In this document: positions 35,601 to 46,900 of the stretch, in pieces
How the letters are laid out: each line of letters opens with the position of its first letter
Position numbering within the stretch: position 1 is the stretch's first letter
Source of the DNA: Siniperca chuatsi
Taxonomy: Eukaryota > Chordata > Actinopteri > Centrarchiformes > Sinipercidae
NCBI RefSeq assembly: GCF_020085105.1
Contig: NC_058058.1
Coordinates: forward strand, 3,992,214-4,056,213
Direction: 5' to 3'
Length of the DNA stretch: 64,000 bases
Notes under the pieces: model-generated
Databases searched by the model: none
What the model was told of the DNA's origin: nothing
The model's input: only the letters and a program-made list of their open reading frames with translations
Made by a program: the position numbers and the translations under genes

Positions 35601-36135
35601 TTAATTAGTCTGCCCAAGGTGTTTCGTTGTTTTACATTAGCCAAGTCGAATTAGCAACAATTTACTCTAAATGTAACTTAACTTCCTTTTCAAACAAATC
35701 GTACTTAAAACTCACATCTATCAAATAAAATTCCTCAAGTATAACTTTAGTTAGTTAGATACACTAACGGTAACATTAACGGTTAGCTCCCAGCCGACAA
35801 CATTGCTCATGAAGAGCAACATATCAGTAAAATGTTGCGACAACCTGCTATGTAACTATGTTTTTACACTAGGTAGCGATATTTACAAATATATTCTTCG
35901 CTGGGTTTAAGTTTTACAATGTTTTACTCTGGTCTGTAGGTACTCCATCATCAAGTCCTGCTGCCACTGGACCCCCCAACAGCGTCTCTCAATGTCGGAG
36001 CTGATTAGAAAACTTCAGGCGGGAGAGAAATCAGCCAATGGGAGGACAGTTGTCAGATTGTCTGAACCAATAGTCATTGACAAATACCTTAGGGAGGCGG
36101 GATATGAAAGGGCACACAACTATTCTGTGCTCTGA
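29699..36135 (+). CDS. styk1: STYK1/NOK, single-pass membrane protein with kinase-like domain (complete, 435 aa)
   Basis: Coding exons: 29699-29753, 31375-31578, 31713-31949, 32153-32334, 33198-33278, 33774-33988, 34506-34546, 34840-34936, 35940-36135 (1308 nt with TGA). All junctions are GT-AG and phase-consistent. A short N-terminus has an N-S-T glycosylation site (4-6). One membrane helix spans about 27-48, opening VIIVPTLL as in human STYK1, followed by an Arg/His-rich juxtamembrane part. The kinase-like domain keeps QAPE, DVWSFGILLYEMVTLG and the C-terminal HNYSVL (human YNYSML). Catalytic motifs are lost: no Gly-rich loop before R162, R162 at the beta-3 Lys, N265 for the HRD Asp, S270 for the loop Asn, G283-L-G for DFG. 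Length is near the human 422. In mammals it is linked to growth and survival signalling; here a scaffold or pseudokinase role is my inference. Confidence 0.94.
29754..31374 (+). other. styk1 first intron
   Basis: The ORF of exon 1 would run on to a stop at about 29945 if the intron were retained. The segment 29775-29895 is pyrimidine-rich and ends in 'ctcttcag', an acceptor-like word. No conserved exon follows it in frame. The rest of the intron shows nothing recognisable. Confidence 0.5.
32335..33197 (+). other. styk1 fourth intron, nothing recognised
   Basis: 863 bases between the exon ending in FLWRCRQ and the one starting DNSGLESSC. The sequence is AT-rich without coding signal. A dispersed fish repeat may lie near 33000-33110. 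Confidence 0.5.
33774..33988 (+). CDS. styk1: styk1 exon 6: degenerate catalytic loop
   Basis: 215-nt exon from a TTCTAG acceptor to GT|GTGAGT. It encodes EYLHSQRCIHGNVGARSVLV, in which HGN (codons 33801-33809) replaces HRD and S270 (33822-33824) replaces the magnesium-binding Asn. GLG at 33861-33869 replaces DFG. Human STYK1, as I remember it, has HGD and AARN here and already lacks the DFG Asp. The activation segment that follows is short of a recognisable phosphorylation cluster and ends in KKWQAPEVL. Confidence 0.92.
34937..35939 (+). other. styk1 last intron with GCTAGC-rich palindromic stretch
   Basis: 1-kb intron. 35548-35602 contains several overlapping copies of gctagc, ttagct and ctagcttg words able to fold on themselves. 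Similar text occurs at 18130-18165. No exon or RNA gene is recognised. Confidence 0.55.
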
Positions 36136-38211
36136 TTGGCTGAAAGTGTCATCAGTCAGGATTTCATTGGTGGTGCTGTTGTTGCCCCCCTACGGACTGC
36201 TGCAAGAAAGGACAATCAATGATAAAGTATAGCTGCTGCGCAGCTGTGAGGCATTTTGAGGAGGAGGAAGAAGAATGAGGAGGAAGATGAAAAAAAAAAG
36301 AAGACAAATGCAGTCCATCAGCAGAACATCCAGGACCAAAATGAGTTAAAAAATAGAATTAAGTGTGTTAGAGTGGGGAGATAACCTAAAACATGCATGG
36401 CAGTAGCTCTCCAGGAGCAGGGTTGATGACTACTGATATAAGATATTCATTGTGCATCACCCTGGTCTTTAACTCACAACTGCTGTCATCAATGGCACAT
36501 CGTGATCATACCCGCAGAAACAGGAGACTCGGAGGTGGCTTCACATTAAGACTTATGCAGCCACCGGGGCTGTGATAATGGCTTAAAGGCAGATTTCAAA
36601 CTCGTGTCAAAAATGTAGTTATCAAGACAAAATTCTGAGAATTTGTGGACTTCATCTAGACAACACAGAGATGTTTCTAATTTATTTTTTACAAAGATTA
36701 ATTGGCAAACTTGATGTTTAAAGATGCTCTACTTCCATTGACTGCAATGGTTTACATTACAAAATTCAGTTTTTGAGATACAATTCTGAAATTTACCACA
36801 CTACATCTACCATAAGTACAACATTTTTTCCCATAAACATCGCAGATTTATTTTAGCGAGAATTTGCAGTAGCTGTTTACAGTAAAACGTTTTGATGCAC
36901 TGTGGGCTCAGTTTTTTTTTTTTTTTTTTTTTGGGGGGTTAGTGAGTTAGTTTGAGTGAGTGATGGACTTCATAATTCCTGGCAGCTCGAAGCATGTGAA
37001 CTATTCTGCTCAAGTGGGCCTACATTTTGGTGAAAGTTGCAAAGTGGTAGCACGTAAAACTGATTTGTTTCAAAGTGTTAAACTGTAGACAGTTGCTGTA
37101 GCGCCACCATCAGGACTATTGGCCCACAATGCCTGTTGAGGACATTTGGCATAGAACTGGATTTATATGCAAAATTTTGTTTATTTTCACGCATGGGAAG
37201 GCAGATTTCCTGGGAATAGGAAATTATAATAATAATAACATTGGCAGTTCCCCTAATAACTTTAGCAGAAACATGCACATTGTAATTAATACTTGTTTGT
37301 ACAGTTGGAACACTTATGGAAGCCATAAAGCACACTCACTTTATTTGTTTAAAGAGTAATATATATGGATTGTAAATATTTCTTTTCCTGTAAACTATAA
37401 CTATAGTCACCCAAAAGGCTACTATCATTTTTATATTTCTAGCATCATTACAAGTTAGCATGATACCATGTATTCAAATGCATACTAAACACCCCTTTGC
37501 AGGGTTATTTGTCATCATCAAGCAACTCAGCCAGAAAAAACAAAAAGTCAGCCGAAAACGGAGTTTGACAAACTCCTGGAATTAATGTTAATTAGCTACC
37601 AAATCAGATAAACAGATAAAATCTGCCACTGACTGTTGTCGTCAATCAGTGATCGGTCACTTTTTGTCTACTTCTGTTTGAAATTGGCAAAATCTGTCAC
37701 TGTTATTATTTTGAAAACTACAATTTTGCTATTATAACCCCCCAATGATGTACATGCAGGTGTTACACCATATTCTGTAATCTAAAACAGTGTTATCCCT
37801 TAACCTTAAGCTGAACCCAACCTTCACCCTAACTGATCATCTCTGTGGCACCTACCCATAACCTACGCCGGACCTTACTGGACCTTCTCAAGGACAGAAG
37901 CTCCGATTCAGGTCACAGTCTGACAGGCCACAGAATACAGTGCGACACCTGGCCCTAAACTCAAAGCTCGATAACCCGCAAATAGTAAACTTTGAAATAT
38001 TGCAATGCTGAAAATGACCCTGTGTGCAAAAAATAAAATAAAACCTTGCCCTATGAACCTGTAATTGTCTGTTTTCACTTGTCAAACAGGGAATGGTGCA
38101 TATTGAGAGCGATCCATGTAAAGCCTGACATGCAAATGTAAACACTATACAAGAGTTAATTATCCCTTAGGCTTAGGTGACCTTTGTCGGACAGTTCAAT
38201 TCCATTTCAAA

Positions 38212-38217
38212 AATAAA
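38212..38217 (+). terminator. Candidate styk1 polyadenylation signal (AATAAA)
   Basis: The canonical hexamer on the plus strand lies about 2.1 kb after the styk1 stop; another is at 38032-38037. It faces the phc1 signal on the other strand, so the two transcripts would end within 250 bp of each other. Without transcript data this is only a plausible choice. Confidence 0.3.
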
Positions 38218-38255
38218 AACACAGTCATCACAGTTTTAAAACAGTTCCTTGATTA

Positions 38256-38261
38256 TTTATT
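38256..38261 (-). terminator. Candidate phc1 polyadenylation signal (AATAAA)
   Basis: The first canonical minus-strand AATAAA I can find downstream of the phc1 stop (40837-40839), implying a 3' UTR of about 2.6 kb. The intervening AT-rich sequence contains no ORF of note, as expected of a long 3' UTR. Confidence 0.4.
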
Positions 38262-40836
38262 TGCATGATAGTATTGTTAGCCTCTCCACATCAAAGTCAG
38301 TCCCTTTGAGATTTTGCAGTTTTTCTGATTATTGCAAGCAAACACATTTTGATTCTGAAGTAGCTTCTTTGTAAAAAAAACAAACAAACAAAAAAAACCT
38401 TTTGCAGAATCCACGGTTATTTTGTGAGAAAAGTGCTACTTTTTGGGAGAACAATGATTAAATGAACAAAGTTGCAATGGTCTGCTTGTTAACAAATGTT
38501 ACACCAGTACTCACCACCAAACTGCAATGATTTGACTACGAAATTGTGGCTCACATCACTTGTAATGCAGTACAAGTGCTTTTTTTTTTGGTCTTCACAA
38601 TATGCCGAGGGACCTGCAGACGTAAACACTCCAAAATCCTGGGGCGACTATGACATAAACACACAGCTATTATAGATTATTATCCTTTTTGAAAGAAAAT
38701 CCTGTAATAGCCACATTCACTAACAATAAAGCCAAACATAGCTAGCTAGAAAAAGGTAAATACTTGTGGTAGTTACACACTATGTGACAAAGCTATGAGG
38801 AAGACAGCAAGTTTCCTTGCTCAAGGTAGCTACTATTCAGTCACGCTTTTTGGGAAAGGCAACAGATGTCATTGCTTGAAATAACAATTGTAAAAAAGTA
38901 AGCACTAATATAAAACAAGGAATGATATGAAAAGCAGTTAAAAAACAGACAATCCTCATCTAAACCTATTGTAGAGACTAGTGAGAAAGGCCACAAGGTT
39001 CACAGAGAGATAACATGAGAAAACTTCTACAGTAAAAAGCTTAAACAAGGCAGTCCAGCAAACAAATGTGCATTTAAATATAAAGGCAAATTTTACACTT
39101 ATTACAGTATAGTTTAAGGTTTTCTCATTCACACAATCATTCATTCAGGTATGATTTTGTTTTTCCATCCATCCTAAATGTAGGTCCACATGTGGTACTT
39201 CAGATTAACAGCTTATCTTCACATTTGCCATTTCCTTTCCTTCTCCTTCAGCATTTCTTTTCAGCTTTATGTCACTTCACAAAATCAAGCCCATGACGTT
39301 ACCCTTCACTCACACACATACTTTTGTATAGATCAGGAGCAGCTGGTTGTACCTTTTGAAAAAAGTGACAATCTTGAAATTGCCTGACAGAACAAAATAG
39401 TCACAGATTTAGCAGATCATAGTCCTTTTTAAGAGTAGAGTCAACAAAAAGTCCTCTGTTAAAAAACTTAAAAAGGTTGGATCTCCTAGAGATACTGATT
39501 GAAAAATTCTTAATGTGAAAACAGTTTTGGAAAAGCATTTTGCACTAGTGTCTTCTCAACTGTCGATGTGCTCTGTATGTAAAAATAGTGGAGATGTGAG
39601 AAAACTATATGCAATATCAGTATTTTTGCAGTATTTTTTGCCTCACTTGAGATATGAAATGCTCTCTGAACCTTGAGGGATTTGGGTTTCATTTGGACTC
39701 TGGTCCGACATTTCTGCAGCCAGTACCCTGTATTTTAACTAACTATACCCTGTAAATTGAATAGAATAGGCCACTTCCAAAATAAAAGTGCCACCATTTA
39801 AAACTGATGATGCCTATTCTTACAAAATGATTATAATTTTTTTACAGACATAACATTAAAGTTATAAATCATCTGAGCGCTTTCCTTACAAAATACTTTA
39901 AATAAGTTTTGGATAGATTTGAATTCTTTACTGCATTTCTTTCCTAATTCTGCGCTGATTGTGGCTTAAATCAGGTTAAGAGTTGTAATCAAAAACACGT
40001 TTCAGGAAGAATCCATGAGTGTTCGACTAGATGCGACCCAACATTGTTCTCAAAGACAAGAAAAAAATCCCAGAGCCAAAGAAGTGGGCAAATCTTTCAA
40101 AATACTTTTCCTGTACAATATGATACAATGAATGAATAGTAGTGTGTTCATCTGTAAGCTTCTTCAGTATTTTCTTCCCTTGTGAATGTTTTGTTGAACT
40201 TCAGCAGAAATATGAGATGTAACAAAAAAAATTAAACAAGATTAGCACAGCCTAGGTCAAAGCCTGTGAAAAGGGCAGCCCTGTTTGTACAGAACTTTTA
40301 AAATGTGGGAATACTGTGCAAGTAACAACCCTAACCCTGACCACACAATACAAGTGATTTCTGCATTGAAAATACATTCAAAACCTTCATTTCTGCATTT
40401 TACAAGACAGGCATAAGACTGAAATTGTGCATCAAAAAGCAAAATGAAATAACTTGGTAAAGCCTATTTCTGACTGCAAGATTTTGCACAGAAATGGCAT
40501 TTCAGGGAACATGTACCTTCACCAAAATACAACTCACAGACAGACAGATTTGAACGGAACAATACAGTAACTGTAAGATTACTCCTGTGCGAGTACAACA
40601 TTTGAAAATGTGGTCGAGAGTGGACAAATCAACAAAAGATTCAAGTGCTGCAGCCCTAGTTAGGGCTAAAGAGCCTTGGCTTTGTTTTGCAAATGAGCTG
40701 TACCTTATACATTCACCTGCAGGCCTCTGACTGCTCTGGAACCACTTCCGTATCTGAACTAGGTGCGGAACCAGGAGTTTGGGGTAAATGCGCGGGGCTT
40801 GACTTTGAACATGGTGGATTTATGGAAACACTGACA

Positions 40837-40988
40837 TCAGTCTCTCAGATTGTTAATGTGGGCGCAGATCTTGAGGGCAGGACCTAGCTTGATGTTCATG
40901 GTGGACATGAGATGCTCCTCCTTCAGCAGCAGCAGGGCCTGTCCGTCAATCTCCTGCGACAGGAACTGGGAGGCGAGCTCCTCACAGC
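40837..40988 (-). CDS. phc1: phc1 last coding exon: C-terminal part of SAM domain
   Basis: 152 nt including the TGA (complement of 40837-40839). It encodes CEELASQFLSQEIDG, LLLLKEEHLMSTMNIKLGP and ALKICAHINNLRD, nearly identical to the human PHC1 SAM domain. The first half of the domain is in 41519-41726. The acceptor is preceded by a purine-rich plus-strand tract (40989-41130). Confidence 0.95.
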
Positions 40989-43900
40989 CTGCGAAGAGGA
41001 GGAAGAGGAATATAAACAGAGAAAGAAAAATGGGGAAGGAGGAGAAAATGAAGAGAAGAGAAGAGCAATGAAGTCAAATGTAAATAAAAGAGGGAAAAAT
41101 ACAGAAAACAAGAAAAGAGCAGAAATGTACAATATTTTAGCAAAAATGAATGCAGAGAACTTTGCCTGCAACTAATCATTATTTCCATGATCGATTAATC
41201 TGCCGATTATTTTCTCCATTCATTGATTAATCGTTTAGTCTGTAATACATCAGAAAATAGTAAAATATTGTTTGTTTTGACCTCAAAACCCAAAGGCATT
41301 CAGTTTCCCGTCTTTCCTATCATAGAAGACAAAATAATCAGTAATTTTAGGCATTTCTGCCCAAAAAATGACATAAATGATTAACTGATTATAAAAATTG
41401 TTGCGTTTTTACAAAGACTAATGAAAATGAATTTAAGATTTTTGTCTCTAATGACGTGCAATATGCACAAAACAGAGTATCTGGAATATCAGTATTTTAC
41501 TGTAAAACATCTTCCAACCTTGTAGTGAGGAAATAAACTGCGACACGTCCTCCACGCTCCACTGGGCGGGGCTAGCAGGCAGGCAGCTGGGTGCTGAACT
41601 CTCCGTCGGGAGCAGAGGAGGCGGCTGGTGGCAGGAGGCTGAGGAGGCGGGCGAGAGCGACATGGGGTCATCTTCATCCTCCTCTCCAGTGGACTCCTCA
41701 TCTGAATGGCTGGACTCTGAACGGCACTGCGGGGAGGAGAGGCAGAGCGGGACATTAAATGGCTCAGTGGTTGACAGTGGAAGCCTGTAGTTGCGCTGGA
41801 CTGTTTCCCAGTTTGACTGTGCGTGACTAAATGCATAAATAAAGATCAAAGCTGTACCAAGAAACATTCTTTATGTATATATCAAAAATGAAAAGTGTCA
41901 TTAAAATAAAGCCCTCAAGACAGTTTGGCAGCATCAAAGAGAGAAGGTGAGATAGTGATCCTTGATGTTGTTTGTAAAACCTGCAGTGTCTACTTGCAGC
42001 CACTAGGGGGCAGACAGGCTTAACATGAATGACTGGAAGTTACTGATGGATCCTTAAATTGCTTTCCATCTCAAAATATGCACAGTCCACTGGCTAAGTC
42101 ACAAACTGTGGCTGCTTTTATGCGTTAATATGTTCATATCTGTTGTGGTTTTACGCCGTTTGTACTTCACACTATGTGGCCAAAAGTATGCGGACACATT
42201 TGTCCATACATTGCTGTGTACTTTTGGTCTATGGCTGTTTTTCAAGGTTTGGGCTAGGCCCCTTAGTTACAATTAAGGGAAATCTTAATGCTACAGAATA
42301 CAGTGATGTTTTAATGATATGATATATAAGTGTCCTCCCAACTTTAAGGCAACATTTTGGGGAGGACCCTTTCCTGTTTCAACATGACAATGCCTCCATG
42401 CACAAAGCCAGGTCCATAAAGAAATGGTTTTCCCAGTTTGGTGTGGAAGAACTGCACAGTCCTGACCTCAGCCCCATCCAACACCTTTAGGATGAACTGG
42501 AGCGGAATCTGGTGGAAAGCCTTCCCAGAAGAGTGGAGGCTGCTGTAGCAGCAGATTAATGTCCATGGTTTGAAATGACACCATATGGGTGTAATGTTTG
42601 GGTGTCCACATACTTTTGGCCATGTAATGTACCTTGTACAAGTTGAATTTCTCCCTGCTAATTTAGACACATAACTGTGGAATCTTCTTAGCAAATTGAA
42701 ACCTATGAGCAAATTACAACACCTTACTGTTGAACCCTTTGCAAAATGGTTTTTGGCACCATCTCAATCCCCTCCAGTCAAATTTACCAAATTTAGTGCA
42801 TAGTTATCAACAACACACTTTTCTGGATAATTCTTTTTTTCCCCACTTTTCATTTTGTTATGGGCATTGAGCACTGAAACATTTACCTGCGTCTCTAGGC
42901 TGAAAACTTTCAAAACTTAAAAACAACAAATTCATTTTCCAGATTTTCTTTGGATCCGTGTAGGAAATGTGCAGTTCCTTCTCACCTTGACAGGTATGGG
43001 TCTCCCTGCTATCTTGGCACTGGCTATTTCTGAGCTTGTCCTCCGGGGAACCCTCCGCCTGGTAATTCCTCCCTCCTCGTCCGAGTTGGAGAGGTGACCA
43101 TGGCTTTGATCCTGATCTGGCGCGTGACCTTGACCTTGACCCTGCCGCATGCAGAAGTGCTGCCTGAAGCTGACGTTGTACCTGGGGAACCAATACATAC
43201 TGTATCGTAGACAAAGAATGACATATACGGTACTGAAGCCAAGACGAGCAACACATACAGTTTTGATCTCTTTGCACCATACGTGGTATATAATCTATAC
43301 ACATGTAGTGGGCAAAGGGACAAATGCAAAGCAGAAGCAGAAAATGTAAAATCATATGCTGACAGCATACTATTTCAAACAGTGCAGACAGTGCATTGTT
43401 TATATAGTTAAACACGATAAATACAATGTACATTTTAATATGGAGCAAATTCAAAAGAGGAAAAAAATGAACAAAACTAACTGGACTGCACTTTTACATG
43501 AAAACAGACAAAAGTTTACATGCCTTTTTTTTTTTTGGAGAAAAGTTGATGAAGTGGCACTATCACAATATTCAAACATAAGAATAAAACATGAGAACAG
43601 ACAACATACATGCTGTGAAATATACAGCTGTAGCCACCTGAGAATTTACACACTGCTGTCAAACTGTTTCCTCAATCATCACTTTGTGAAAAGTTACAAT
43701 AATTAGTTTTAAGTTTTATTTTTAAAATGTGAGAGATATAAAGTCTACAGTGACTGCAGCTCGCAGCAGTGCATTTTTACTTTTCTAAGATGGCTTCCAC
43801 TGTATATATTATATCTCATGCATGTTGAAGTACCTCTTGGCACAAGTCATGGAGCAGAACCTTTTGGTGCCTCTGAACTGGCTGGCAGGAGCAAAGTTTT

Positions 43901-46900
43901 TACAGTACTCGCACTTCAGCACTGAGGAAAAAGTTTAGAGAGAAAACAGAGCAGATGGTAAATATATAATGTCTACGATTTGTAAATAAATAAACGTGTT
44001 GCACTACTATAATGTTACATCAGAAAATCCAGAGAAACACAGAGAACTGCTTATGCACTCAAACAGCTTTAAGGTCTTGTTCCTTATTCTACACCATCAT
44101 ACCACAATGAGAAAGAAGACTGTAATGATATTTCACTGTGTTGTTATGCTGCCTTCCAGTCAAAGTCAGAGGTGGCAAAGGTTGTAATTAAAACCGCTGT
44201 GCGTTCCTGCTGTCCAGCTCAGACAAACAAGGGTCATTTTGTTGCACAATGTAAAAATCCTGCCCTCTGTGTCCATGTGATGTTAATTAGATTTGGCAAA
44301 TTAGCAAATTAGCACGGACAGTTACCTTTAAGTGCATATTAACACTTAAAATGTAACTTTTAACTACAAAGCTGTTCCGAAATATTTTTATCAAATGGGG
44401 CTAAAAATTCATTATCAGTATATTTTGAGGGTTGTAAATATTTTATACTGTTGTCAAACAGACATCCCCTTACAGAGATAACTGCAACTCCGAAACATCA
44501 TAAATGAGAAATCCCAACCACGTTTCTCACTTGGAATTCTGACTTTAAGCAATATGGCAATTTTCTACCCTCAAACATGTCTGGAAGGCAGCAGTACTTT
44601 CAGAGCAGTTTGGCTGTTACCTGTTGCTGTTGTAACAGTCTCTGATTGGTTAGTGTCTGGACTGTCATTAGTTAAATCCTCAGCCGAGTCCTTTACTGAA
44701 CCACATACCTGTAAATCAGATACAAAAAGCAGTAAAAGAAAAGGTTGGTGACCAGCAGACCAGTGTCATACATGTCTTATTAGAAACTACAAATCTCATG
44801 TACTCACAGGGAAAGGCTCTGCCCCTTCCTGGATAACGAAGCCCTCTATGAGGTGCGTAAGGACGTTCGGTTTAACCACAGCTTGGGGGGGAGGAGCTCT
44901 CTCCCCCTGGCCGCAGACCCCACGGGACACTGACAGCACCGGGGAGGGAGAGGAGGAGGCTGGAGGAGGAGCATCAGAGCCTGGTGGGGAGGTGAGGGGG
45001 AGAAAAGAGAGGCGCAGCAGTAAAAAAAAGTATTGTGTTATATTGGTCTTATATTTTCTGTTGTGAGTCTGCTGAGAACAATCCATAGAAATGCGTTACC
45101 TAGTTATTCATGAACTTTGGAGATTTACAAGTTTCTATGTTACCTGCTTCGATGGGATTGGTCGGGAGTGATGAGGCGGGATCTCTGACTGGCTGGAGCC
45201 GTGGAGGAGAGGGGCCATCTTCGTCATTAGCTGAATTGGAGTCTGATTTTCTTTTTAGTGAGCCAGTCAACTGCTTTCCCTAAACAGAACAGATGAAAGG
45301 ACAACAGAGCAGCTATTGGAAGTGTTGGTCATTTTTATAAATCTGATAATTACACTAGTCAGGGGCAGTTATGGCAGAATTTCTTTAAATTAATAAATTA
45401 ATAATAAATAATAATATTTCAAGTAAGGAACTTCTATCAGACTCATGTAGGACCTCAGACCACCACTGAATGAGATTTTGTTTCCAGAAGCCATTTTAGA
45501 GGAGAATAACTGTTTTGGGTTGAACTTTTGCAAATGTCTACTATGTACATAAAAAGTGGTCAAAATTTTTATTTATACATGTAGCCCAAAATCACAAGTT
45601 TGCTTCAAAGGCCTAAAAACCTGTATGGTATTTGACACCCTTTATTTAGAAACCTCTATTTGGATAAGAAATAATACTTACACAGGTACAGACAGACAGT
45701 AGACAAAGAACTACAAAGCGGCAATGCTGCAAAGTACTAGGAATGAATGGAAAATGTACTAGGAGAGAGGTGAAAATTAAACCTGTGCTCACAATAGTCA
45801 TTTAAATCCCACCTCTAATTGAGATAAATGCAAATCAATAATCAAACTGTTGTGAAATTAAACTTCATCTACATTGTTTTGAAAACAACACTTGTTCAGT
45901 AAGCACTGTATGAAATCTCGACTAATCAACAGTAATCAGCTGACCTGTGGTGTCTGACTTCCCGATGAGTCTCCATTGGTGGTCACGCCAGCCGATGCTC
46001 CTCTCTGCTCTTCCGTCACCAGAGGGAGGGAGAGGGAGGAGCGAGACCTCGAGGTGGGAGGAGAGGAAACAGTCGGGGACTGGGAGGAGGCAGGGCTCGA
46101 AGCCAGGGGTCCATTCTGACTTTGTCCAGAGCTTTGATTGGCCTGCGGATGCACCTGAGAGACCTGAGCCAATGGGGAGCCTCTTGAGGCGACTGAAGCG
46201 TCTTTAGCCCCACCCCCCGGCCCACGACCCCGCCCTCCCTGGAAGCGATGGACGCCACCATGGTGAGCAGGCTGGACGAGCTGCTGAGGACGGCGGCTCC
46301 GTCCTGACTGCAGCTGCCCCGGGCCAGAGCCAGAGCCTGGGTGTTTCCCAGCGTGCTCTGCCTCGCCCCCACGATCTGGACCGGGATGTGCGGCGGCTGG
46401 GGAGGCTGGGCGGAGCTGCTGGCGGGCGGCGGGGCAGGCAGGATGGGAGGAGGGTTCCTAGAAGGCAGCTGGAGGGGCAGGCGGAGCCCCTGCAGAGTTT
46501 TGGGCTGGATGGGGATGGGGCCATTGCCATGGCCTGATTTCTCAGTGCTGAGAGAGGTCTTCTGCAGTGGCTGCACCACCAGGGTCTGAGCGTTGACTGC
46601 TGGTTTGATGGTCGCTGTGCCAACAGGATACCCGTGGGGCTGGGATGCTGCGCTGGATGTTAGGACCAGGGTGTGTGCTGCTGTGGGAGCTGTGGTTCCT
46701 GTGGTGAGAGTCCGGGTTCCGTGAAGCAGGAGCTGGGAGAGAGGGATGGAGGAGGACGAGGAGGAGGCACCAGAAGAGGAGGAAGGGTGGGCTTTGAGGT
46801 TGGTGGGTTGAGGATACGTGGGGATTTTAATGTGGGGCGGCTGGGGCTGAGGCTGGCTTGGTTTAGAGGGAGACTGGGAGTTAGATTGGTGGGAGGGCTG

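Larger units (their letters stand above)
36136..40836. other. Convergent 3' region between styk1 and phc1
   Basis: AT-rich, no coding signal, a T-run at 36909-36932 and short poly-A or poly-T stretches. It probably consists of the two 3' UTRs back to back, meeting near 38.0-38.3 kb. Confidence 0.55.
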
